A DNA stretch of 64,000 nt from Streptomyces cellulosae (GTDB lineage: Bacteria > Actinomycetota > Actinomycetes > Streptomycetales > Streptomycetaceae), in the NCBI RefSeq assembly GCF_000721105.1, contig NZ_JOEV01000017.1, positions 165,533 through 229,532 on the forward strand, given 5' to 3'. The position numbers and the translations under genes are program-made. Below, in pieces: positions 28,939 through 35,768 of this stretch. The stretch's first letter is position 1. Each line of letters begins with the position of its first letter. The notes beneath the pieces are model-generated. The model saw nothing but the letters and a program-made list of their open reading frames with translations, had not been told where the DNA came from and did not search any database.

Positions 28939-31023
28939 TCACAGGGTCAGCTCCGGGTGCAGCCGGTCGAGGGTCCACACCTGGCGGCGCCGGGCCGATA
29001 CGGCGGTCAGCGCGAGGGCGCCGACGGTGAAGGCCGTCAGGACGGCGCACGCCTGCCACACCGGGCCGAGACCACCGCCCGTGATCAGCCTGCGCAGGGC
29101 TTCGACGACGTAGCTCATCGGCAGGAAGGGATGCAGCGCGTTGAAGAAGCCGGGACTGGTCTGCACGGGGTACGTGCCGCCCGCGGACGTCAACTGCAGC
29201 ATCAGCAGCGCCAGGACGAGGATCCGGCCCGCCGCTCCGAAGCGCGCGTTCAGCCACTGCACGATCGCCGCGAAGCACGCCGTCACCAGGAACAGGAAGC
29301 CCACCGTGCCGGCCGCCCGCGCCATCTCCAGGCCGACCGCCCAGTGCAGCACCGACATCAGGGCCGCCGTCTGCAGCACCCCGATCGCCACCACCGGCAG
29401 CCAGCCCGCCAGCGCGATCCGCCGGGCCGGCGCGCCCACGGCCAGCGCCCGCCGGTTCAGCGGCGTGATCAGCATGTACGCCACCATCGCGCCCACCCAC
29501 AGGGACAGCGGGATGAAGTACGGCGCGAAACCGGTGCCGTAGTTGGGCGCCTTGTGCAGGTCCCTGGAGGCGAGCCGGACCGGGTCCGCCATCACCTCGG
29601 TGCGCCGGTCGCGGTCCTTCTTGTCGTAGTCGGGGATCTGCTCGGCGCCGTCGTGCAGACCATCGGAGAGCTTCCCGGAGCCGTCGACGAGTTTGTACAT
29701 GCCGCCGTTCAGGTCCTCGGCGCCCGTCCTGAGGTCACCGACGCCCGCGTCCAGATCCGACGCGCCGGAGTCGGCCGTGCCGAGCCCCTTGTGCAGCTCC
29801 CTGGCGCCGGCGGCGACCTTCCCGGCGCCCTCGTTCAGCTCGTTGACCTTCGAGACGGCGTCGTCGAGGTCCTCGGACAGGCGCGGGGCGCGGCCGGAGA
29901 GGGCCCTGGCCTGCTTCTGGAGCGTGCCGAGGTTCGCGTCGAGCTGCTTCAGGTCGCCGTCCTGGTCCGCGATCAGGGCGTTGAGGTCGTCGGCGACCTC
30001 GGTGACGTCGGCGGCGGCCTGCGCGGCCTTCTTCAGGTCGGCGCAGGAGGCGTCCGGCAGGACCGGGTCCTCGCAGCGCGCCTTGTGGACGGCGTTCAGC
30101 GAGTCGGAGGCCGCGTGCGCCCCCTTGGCGGCCGTCGGGGCGGTCCTCACCAGGGTGTCGAGGTTGTGCCGGATCGCGCCGGACGAGTCCGCGACCAGTC
30201 GGGCCGTGTCGCCGATGGTCTTCTCGTTGTCCTCCAGGAAGGGGCCCACCTTGTCCGCGACCCCGTTGACCTTGTCGGCGAGGACCTGCGTGCCCTGCGC
30301 GACCCGCCGCGAGCCGTCCTCCAGGTCGCCCGCCCCCGTGTCGAGCTTCGTCAGCCCCTTCGACAGCCTGCCGCTGCCCTTCTTGGCCTCGTTCAGCCCG
30401 TCGGCGAGGTCCCGGGAGCCCTTCTCCGCCTTGCCGAGACCCCCTTCGAGATCGTCGGCCCCCTTCGCGGCCTTCACCGTCTCGCCGTGGATGTCGGAGA
30501 AGGAGATGAAGATCCGGTCCAGGAAGGACCGCGACGCCTTGGTGGACGCGGCCGTGCGCACCTCGCTGAACACCGTCCGCGAGATCTGGCCGACGATGTA
30601 GTTGTTCGCGTCATTGGTGCGCACCTGGAGCGCGCCCGTCTCGGGGGAGTCGCCCGAACTGGACGCGATCCGCCTGCTGAAGTCGGCCGGCATGGTCAGC
30701 GACAGGTAGTACCTGCCGTCCTCCACGCCCGCGCGTGCCTCGGCGGCGCTCACCTCGTGCCACTCGAAGGTGTCACTGTCGCGCAGGCCCTCGGTGATGT
30801 CCTCGCCCGCGGTGAGCCGCTGCCCGTCGGCCCTGGCGCCCTTGTCGTCGTTCACCAGGGCGACGGGGATGCGGTCGAGACGGCCGTACGGGTCCCAGAA
30901 GGACCACAGGTACAGGGCGCCGTACAGCAGTGGCAGGACCAGCAGGGCGACCAGCGCGGCGCGCGGCAGCCTTCCCCTGCCGAAGCGGCGCAGCTCAAGC
31001 GCGGCCAGTCGCGGCGAGCGCAT
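28939..31023 (-). CDS. YhgE/Pip-type ABC-2 permease
   Basis: A 694-residue membrane protein. One helix at the N-terminus (LVALLVLPLLYGALYLWSFW) is followed by an extracytoplasmic region of roughly 430 residues and then five or six C-terminal helices (from APYFIPLSLWVGAMVAYML). The large loop contains many heptad-like units (GLGKAEKGSRDLADGLNEAK, DLDAGVGDLRTGAEDLNGGM) that suggest long coiled coils, as in YhgE/Pip proteins and phage receptor relatives. It starts 29 bases inside the end of the ATPase gene. Export of lipophilic substrates or cell-envelope material is possible but unproven. Confidence 0.88.
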   Translation of the reverse strand: MRSPRLAALELRRFGRGRLPRAALVALLVLPLLYGALYLWSFWDPYGRLDRIPVALVNDDKGARADGQRLTAGEDITEGLRDSDTFEWHEVSAAEARAGVEDGRYYLSLTMPADFSRRIASSSGDSPETGALQVRTNDANNYIVGQISRTVFSEVRTAASTKASRSFLDRIFISFSDIHGETVKAAKGADDLEGGLGKAEKGSRDLADGLNEAKKGSGRLSKGLTKLDTGAGDLEDGSRRVAQGTQVLADKVNGVADKVGPFLEDNEKTIGDTARLVADSSGAIRHNLDTLVRTAPTAAKGAHAASDSLNAVHKARCEDPVLPDASCADLKKAAQAAADVTEVADDLNALIADQDGDLKQLDANLGTLQKQARALSGRAPRLSEDLDDAVSKVNELNEGAGKVAAGARELHKGLGTADSGASDLDAGVGDLRTGAEDLNGGMYKLVDGSGKLSDGLHDGAEQIPDYDKKDRDRRTEVMADPVRLASRDLHKAPNYGTGFAPYFIPLSLWVGAMVAYMLITPLNRRALAVGAPARRIALAGWLPVVAIGVLQTAALMSVLHWAVGLEMARAAGTVGFLFLVTACFAAIVQWLNARFGAAGRILVLALLMLQLTSAGGTYPVQTSPGFFNALHPFLPMSYVVEALRRLITGGGLGPVWQACAVLTAFTVGALALTAVSARRRQVWTLDRLHPELTL

Positions 31024-31732
31024 CGGTCTTCTCCTCCGTCTCGTTCGGCTTGCGGGTGGACAGTGTGACGGTGCCTGCGGGGGCCTCGGCGCACACCGCC
31101 AGGACGGTGGTGCCGGCCTCGGCGATCTGCGTCAACAGCTCACAGACCTCGGCGCGTTCGGCCGCGGACAGCTTCAGGTCGGTGTCGTCGACGCCGAGCA
31201 GCCCCGGCCGCCCGACGAGCGCCAGGGCCACCGACAGCCGCAGCGCCTCGACCCGTTCCAGATCGCGCACGGCCGTCCGGGAGCCCTTGGGCAGGGCCTC
31301 GCGGTCGAGGCCGGCGACAGTGAGCGCGCTGTCGACGAGCAGCTTCGTCTCGTGCGCTCGCTCCGCGCGCGGGCGCAGCAACTCCCGTACGGACCCGCCG
31401 TACCGGCGCTGCAGCAGGGCTCGCTCGTGCAGGTGCTCGCCGACGGTCAGGGCCGGGTCGAGGTCGGTGACTCCCGAGACGTGCGCGAGCGCGCTGACGC
31501 GGCGCGCGGCCCCCATCTGCTTCGGCAGCCGCGCGGTCCCCACGGTCGCCGTCCCCTCGGTGGCCTTCATCCGCCCGGTGAGCGCGAGGAGCAGGCTGGT
31601 GCGGCCCGAACCGGACGGGCCCGCGACCGCGATCAGCGACCCGGGCTCGGCGTCGGCGTCGACGCCCTGGAACACCCATCCCCGCGGACCCCTGAGGCCG
31701 AGGCCTTCTGCTGTGACGCGGACACCGTCCAC
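30995..31732 (-). CDS. Divergent ABC transporter ATP-binding protein
   Basis: A 245-residue ABC ATPase-like protein, first gene of an operon with a permease and TetR regulator. The Walker A is GPSGSGRTS (residues 38-46), with Arg44 in place of the invariant Lys. No LSGGQ is seen; the equivalent stretch reads AVRDLERVEALRLSVALAL. Walker B is replaced by LLGVDDTDL, lacking the catalytic Glu. The fold is recognisable (VFQGVDADAEPGSLIAVAG, LLTQIAEAGTTVLAVCAEA) but hydrolysis is doubtful. The GTG at 31732 has AGGGGGATCC before it; an upstream start at 31954 would cross the operator. Confidence 0.85.
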   Translation of the reverse strand: MDGVRVTAEGLGLRGPRGWVFQGVDADAEPGSLIAVAGPSGSGRTSLLLALTGRMKATEGTATVGTARLPKQMGAARRVSALAHVSGVTDLDPALTVGEHLHERALLQRRYGGSVRELLRPRAERAHETKLLVDSALTVAGLDREALPKGSRTAVRDLERVEALRLSVALALVGRPGLLGVDDTDLKLSAAERAEVCELLTQIAEAGTTVLAVCAEAPAGTVTLSTRKPNETEEKTDALAATGRA

Positions 31733-31779
31733 GGATCCCCCTGTTGTGATCCCGCTGTTCCTGTCGGCACTTCGCCGCT

Positions 31780-31805
31780 TTTTGCACTGACTGGTCAGTA
31801 CAAAA
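31780..31805. promoter_or_regulatory. TetR-type palindromic operator
   Basis: A 26-base palindrome with 11 of 12 matched pairs around a 2-base centre; core ACTGAC-TG-GTCAGT and outer TTTTG/CAAAA arms. It sits 48 bases before the ATPase start, where a promoter is expected. The size fits a TetR dimer, and the TetR gene is in the same operon, so it is probably the autoregulatory site. Confidence 0.75.
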
Positions 31806-32008
31806 GATAACGCGAACTTCCGGGTTGAGGCAAAGCCCGGGTGTCCGGTCGGTGCGAACCTGCCCAACGGGTGATGAACCTGGCGAGCCGGGCCGGCCGA
31901 ATGCCTGCGAGGGCACGGCACGGCAGCGGCCGGCAGTGGCTGTCCTTGCGACAACAGGCGGATTCCTGCCGGGAGATGAGCGACAGAGTCCGCTGTTATG
32001 GTGCGCTG

Positions 32009-32443
32009 ATGTCATCGATCAAACAGTTCCAAGTCACCTTCGACTGCGCCGAGCCAGCGCGCCTCGCCGGTTTTTGGTGCGAGGTGTTGGGGTACGTCGT
32101 ACCGCCGACCCCGGAGGGGTTTGCCACGTGGGAGGACTACCACCACTCGCTGCCGCCGGAGGATCAGGTCACCTACTTCGCGTGCAGTGACCCCTCGGGT
32201 GCGGGCCCGCGCCTGCTCTTCCAGCGCGTTCCCGAAGGGAAGATCGTCAAGAATCGGGTGCACCTCTGCGTGCGAGCCGGCACCGGACTCGTGGGTGAAG
32301 AGCGCCTCGCCACACTGCAGGCCGAATGCGCACGGCTGGTCGCGCTCGGTGCGGTACACGTACGAACGATGCTTGCCGATGGCGTCAACGAGTCGTGCAT
32401 CGTGATGCAGGACATCGAGGGCAACGAGTTCTGTCTCGACTGA
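32009..32443 (+). CDS. VOC superfamily (glyoxalase/bleomycin resistance-like) protein
   Basis: A 144-residue protein with the glyoxalase-like fold: IKQFQVTFDCAEPARLAGFW at the N-terminus and MQDIEGNEFCLD at the end, where Glu is the usual last metal ligand. The middle (DPSGAGPRLLFQRVPEGK, KNRVHLCVR) fits the Glyoxalase_6 subgroup. Reactions of this subgroup are not known. TATGGT (31997-32002) six bases upstream suggests a leaderless start. It is divergent from the ABC operon. Confidence 0.88.
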   Translation: MSSIKQFQVTFDCAEPARLAGFWCEVLGYVVPPTPEGFATWEDYHHSLPPEDQVTYFACSDPSGAGPRLLFQRVPEGKIVKNRVHLCVRAGTGLVGEERLATLQAECARLVALGAVHVRTMLADGVNESCIVMQDIEGNEFCLD

Positions 32444-32479
32444 GCATCCTCCGAGCCGGTGAGGTGGGGGGCCGCCTCC

Positions 32480-32660
32480 CTTGGGCCTCTGTTGGGCCTC
32501 TCTTGAGGTGGCCTGCCTCCTGTGCAGGCAGTTCGGTCCGGCCGCGGTCGCGGTGTGCGAGATGACCAGACCGGTGCTCCGGTAGCCGCCGTCCGCGATG
32601 ACCGTGGTCCGGCCGACGGCGGCTTTCGCACCGGACGGTTCCCACACCTGGCAGCCGTTG
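32480..32660 (-). pseudogene. Decayed transposase fragment (IS5/IS4-type DDE)
   Basis: In the minus frame the segment AVGRTTVIADGGYRSTGLVI closely resembles the stretch around the second catalytic Asp of Streptomyces IS5-group transposases (typically ADGGYQGTGLVIPHR). The frame on either side has no further family match, there are no obvious terminal inverted repeats, and the third catalytic region is missing. It is best read as a short remnant in a 636-base gap (32444-33079) between the VOC gene and the HEPN gene; nothing else is seen in that gap. Confidence 0.45.
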
Positions 32661-33079
32661 CGGTCGCCGGTGACCGGCCGGCCGAGGCCCGAGGTGGCGG
32701 ACGACGTGGCCGACGACGCGGCCGGCGGCCGACTTCGGCACCCCGAACACAGATCGTCGGCCTCCTCGAAGCGCTTCGGGGTGAGCTGGCGCAGCGTCAA
32801 GCCCTCGCGTACCGGGTTCACACCCTCACCCGACCGCGGGTGGGGGACGACTTCCGCGCTCCCCACCACCTCCCGAGTCCAGCCGTCATCGGCCGCCGGC
32901 GCACCCTCCGCCGCGGCATCGGTGCCGAGGTTCGAGCCCGGCCGCCCTGCGCTACCTGGTTTGTCCCGCTGAGGAAGAACACCAGGTCAGAGCGGATTGT
33001 CAGTGCCATACCTCACGATGGGCACATACGGCACCCCCTATCGGGGCGATGCCGTCACACAGACGACAGGAGGATCGTC

Positions 33080-33646
33080 ATGGCCAACCACCACGCAGCC
33101 GCCGCCCGCCGGCGCCGCGCCACCGGCCCTGCCCCCTCACTGACCGGCCCGGCGAGCGACGTGCACCCCGTGCTGCGCCGGGCCACGGCTCCGCCCGCCG
33201 CCCTCGACCTGCTCGCCCAGGCCCGCGCCGGACTGGACGAGGCCGCCGCCCTGGAAACCTCGAACGAGCGCTACGCGACGGCCCACCTCGCCGCCCTGCG
33301 CACCGCCGCCGCCGTGCTCGCCGCCCGGGGGCGCCCGGAGTCCTCACCGCGACGCAGGGCCAAGATACGGAGCGCCTGGGAAGTGCTCCCCGAAATCGCG
33401 CCCGAGCTCGCCGAGTGGAGCGCGCTGTTCGCCTCCGGGGCCCGGCGCCGCGCCCGGGCCGAGGCGGGCATCCAGGGCGCGGCCAGCCGCCGGGACGCCG
33501 ACGACCTGATACGCGACGTGGCGATGTTCCTGCGCCTCGTCGAACGGATGTTGGTGCTCCAGCCGGTCCTGCCCCAGCCACGCCAGGACACGGACCAGCC
33601 GCAGCACCGGAACCGAGCCGAACGCGACTTCCCGGACGCGGGATGA
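33080..33646 (+). CDS. SAV_6107-type HEPN-domain protein
   Basis: A 188-residue protein specific to actinomycetes. After a short basic start (MANHHAAAARRRRATGP) a helical region runs from about 40 to 150: LDLLAQARAGLDEAAALETS, RYATAHLAALRTAAAVLAAR, AWEVLPEIAPELAEWSALFA, RDVAMFLRLVERMLVL. This matches the SAV_6107 HEPN family as I know it. HEPN proteins are often RNases in toxin systems, but the Rx4-6H catalytic motif is not clear here. AGGAGG is seven bases before the ATG. The methyltransferase gene follows on the same strand. Confidence 0.85.
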   Translation: MANHHAAAARRRRATGPAPSLTGPASDVHPVLRRATAPPAALDLLAQARAGLDEAAALETSNERYATAHLAALRTAAAVLAARGRPESSPRRRAKIRSAWEVLPEIAPELAEWSALFASGARRRARAEAGIQGAASRRDADDLIRDVAMFLRLVERMLVLQPVLPQPRQDTDQPQHRNRAERDFPDAG

Positions 33647-33839
33647 CGCAGCGCGCCGACCGCCGTGACAGGCGCGGTGAGACGTGCGAGGGGCCCGGCA
33701 CCGCAGTGACCGGCCACGGCGCCGGAGGCAATAGGGTGGGAAACGCCTGAAGCCTCTCCCATCCCGTGCCTCGGGGCGGGGAGGCGCCCCGTTCGCTCCG
33801 CCGCGCAAGAGGCGGTGCCGCGCCGAGGAGTCAACTGCC

Positions 33840-34667
33840 GTGTCGGACCCGATGCGCCCGCCCGTCTCCCCCCACCGCCCCCCGACGGCGTCGCTGCGCT
33901 CCGACCCCTCCAGGCCCCGTGCCTCGCTCCGTACGGCCGTGGTCTGGGAGGTCCTCCAGGACGCCCTCGACCGCCGGGTCAAGGCGACCGGGCGCCAGGC
34001 GCTGGACGTCCTCGACACCGGAGGAGGCAGCGGCAACTTCGCGGTGCCCGTCGCCCGCCTCGGCCACCGTGTCACCGTCGTCGATCCCAGCCCGAACGCG
34101 CTGTTCGCCCTGGAGCGCCGCGCCGCCGAGGCCGGTGTGGCCGACCGGGTCCAGGGCGTCCAGGGCGACGCCCACGGCCTCTTCGACGTGGTCGAGCGCG
34201 GCGGCTACGACGTGGTGCTGTGCCACGGGGTCCTGGAGTACGTGGACGATCCCGCCGAGGGCGTCCGCAACGCGGTGGCCGCCCTGCGCGCCGAGGGCGT
34301 CCTCAGCCTGCTCGCCGCGGGGCTGGGCGGTGCGGTGCTCGCCCGTGCCCTCGCCGGCCACTTCAAGGAGGCCAGGCAGGCCCTCGACGATCCCGACGGC
34401 CGCTGGGGCGAGGGCGACCCGGTGCCGCACCGCTTCACCACCGAGCAGCTCACCGGGCTGGTCGAGGCCGCGGGCCTCACGGTCGCGGCCGTGCACGGGG
34501 TGCGGGTCTTCGCCGACCTCGTCCCCGGTGTGCTGGTCGACACCGAGCCCGGTGCCGTGGAGGCACTGCTGAAGCTGGAGGAGGCCGCGGCCGAGCTCCC
34601 GGCCTTCCACTCCGTGGCCACACAGCTTCATGTGCTCGGTGAGACCCGTGGGGACGGCGAGGTCTGA
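33840..34667 (+). CDS. Class I SAM-dependent methyltransferase
   Basis: A 275-residue methyltransferase. Motif I (SAM binding) is LDVLDTGGGSGNFAVPVARL, the acidic residue of motif II is in HRVTVVDPSPNALF, and DVVLCHGVLEYVDDP is motif IV. The layout resembles SmtA/UbiE-like methyltransferases. Substrate unknown. GTG at 33840 has GAGGAG upstream. The N-terminal 30 residues (proline-rich) are variable and the real start could be a later codon. Confidence 0.9.
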   Translation: MSDPMRPPVSPHRPPTASLRSDPSRPRASLRTAVVWEVLQDALDRRVKATGRQALDVLDTGGGSGNFAVPVARLGHRVTVVDPSPNALFALERRAAEAGVADRVQGVQGDAHGLFDVVERGGYDVVLCHGVLEYVDDPAEGVRNAVAALRAEGVLSLLAAGLGGAVLARALAGHFKEARQALDDPDGRWGEGDPVPHRFTTEQLTGLVEAAGLTVAAVHGVRVFADLVPGVLVDTEPGAVEALLKLEEAAAELPAFHSVATQLHVLGETRGDGEV

Positions 34668-34957
34668 GCGCCTCCGCGGGCGGGGGCCGCGAGGGCGCGC
34701 CGCTGATCAGGGACTTGCGTGCGCATGGAGTACGCCACAGGCCCCCCGATCGGGCGCGGTGCGCCGTATGATCGAGGGAGACCGCCCGGCATGACGGGTC
34801 GGCTGCTGGGGAATGGAATCCTCAGCGAGCCGGGATGTTCATGGCGGAATCCGGTTGGCCAATTGGCGTAGAGGGGCGGGTTTCACGGGGGCGATTCCCT
34901 GCCTATCCTGAAGGGACCCCCTAGTCGCCCCGGCGACTGCACGATGAGGAGGACTCC

Positions 34958-35347
34958 GTGCCGCTCTCGGAGCACGAGCAGCGAATGCTCGAGCAGATGG
35001 AGCGAGCGCTGTACGCCGAAGATCCCAAGTTCGCGTCGGCGCTCGAGGGAAGCGGGCTGCGTACGTACACCCGGCGGCGGGTCTACCAGGCGGTCGCGGG
35101 CTTCCTCGTGGGTATCGCGCTCCTCATGGCCGGTATGGTCGCCAAGCAGGTGTGGCTCAGCGTGGTGGGCTTCCTGGTCATGCTGGGTTGTGCGGTGCTC
35201 GCTGTGACCGGTTGGCGCAAGGCGCCGAAGCCCGGTGAACAGCAGGCCGCCGGTCCCCAGGCACGCCGCCAGGGACGGCAGCGGCGCTCCATGATGGACC
35301 GGATCGAGCAGCGCTGGCAGCGGCGCCGCGACGAACAGGGCCATTAG
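34958..35347 (+). CDS. DUF3040 membrane protein
   Basis: A 129-residue protein with the DUF3040 signature MPLSEHEQRMLEQMERALYA at the N-terminus, then two adjacent membrane helices (about residues 44-88: VAGFLVGIALLMAGMV, WLSVVGFLVMLGCAVLAVTG) and a basic C-terminus (RRQGRQRRSMMDRIEQRWQR). It is found near the dcw cluster in actinobacteria; its role is unknown. AGGAGGA precedes the GTG. A strong hairpin follows 34 bases after the stop. Confidence 0.9.
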   Translation: MPLSEHEQRMLEQMERALYAEDPKFASALEGSGLRTYTRRRVYQAVAGFLVGIALLMAGMVAKQVWLSVVGFLVMLGCAVLAVTGWRKAPKPGEQQAAGPQARRQGRQRRSMMDRIEQRWQRRRDEQGH

Positions 35348-35380
35348 CTCACCGGCTCGACCAGCAGCTCTCGCAGACAT

Positions 35381-35419
35381 GTGAGGGGGTGACCACCCAC
35401 CGGGTGGTCACCCCCTCAC
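35381..35419 (+). terminator. Hairpin after the DUF3040 gene
   Basis: A perfect 18-bp stem with a 3-base loop (arms 35381-35398 and 35402-35419; GTGAGGGGGTGACCACCC and its complement). No U-tract, but the long GC stem is typical of terminators in this genus. Confidence 0.75.
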
Positions 35420-35450
35420 GTATGCCCTGCGGGCCGCTGAACCCGCACAC

Positions 35451-35681
35451 CCTGCGGACTGTGGAGGCGGCGTGTGGCCTGTCTGGGGGCGGGTGCGACG
35501 CACGGGCCCTGGGGAGGGTGGAGGCGGCGTGTGGCCTGTCTGCGGGGGCGGTGCGACCCACATGCCCTGGGGACTGCGGAACCGACGTGCGTCCTGCCTG
35601 CGGATTGGTGCGAACCCACATGCCCTGGAGATCGCCGAACCGACGTGCGTCCTGCCCACCAGACCTGTGCGGCCCACATGC
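35451..35681. repeat. Tandem repeat: four copies of a 58-bp unit
   Basis: Consecutive units start at 35451, 35508, 35566 and 35624 (57, 58, 58 and 58 bases). Each begins CCTG and contains GCGTGTGGCCTGTCTG or CGTGCGTCCTGCC and ends near CCACATGC. Copies 1-2 and copies 3-4 are more alike within each pair. A part copy precedes the array (35425-35450). No coding frame is conserved across the units, and no unique spacers separate them. Confidence 0.85.
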
Positions 35682-35695
35682 CATGCGGGCGGGGC

Positions 35696-35759
35696 GGGGG
35701 GGGGGGGGGGGGGGGGGGGGGGGGCGCGCCGCGCCCCCCCCCCCCCCCCCCCCCCCCCC
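35696..35759. repeat. Homopolymer near-palindrome: G29, nine bases, C26
   Basis: Twenty-nine G (35696-35724), then CGCGCCGCG, then twenty-six C (35734-35759). On one strand this would fold into a very stable hairpin. It directly precedes the stop of the transglutaminase gene (35769, minus strand). Homopolymers of this length are exceptional for the genus and could also be a sequencing or assembly artefact; copy numbers should not be trusted. Confidence 0.8.
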
Positions 35760-35768
35760 GCCTCAGCC

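Noticed and set aside
32012..32869. A 285-codon minus-strand gene opposite the VOC gene
   Set aside because: Only a short internal segment resembles a transposase; the rest is antisense of the VOC gene or decayed sequence.
35451..35681. 58-bp repeat array as a CRISPR array
   Set aside because: Units are directly adjacent with no spacers and diverge from each other; no cas genes are near.
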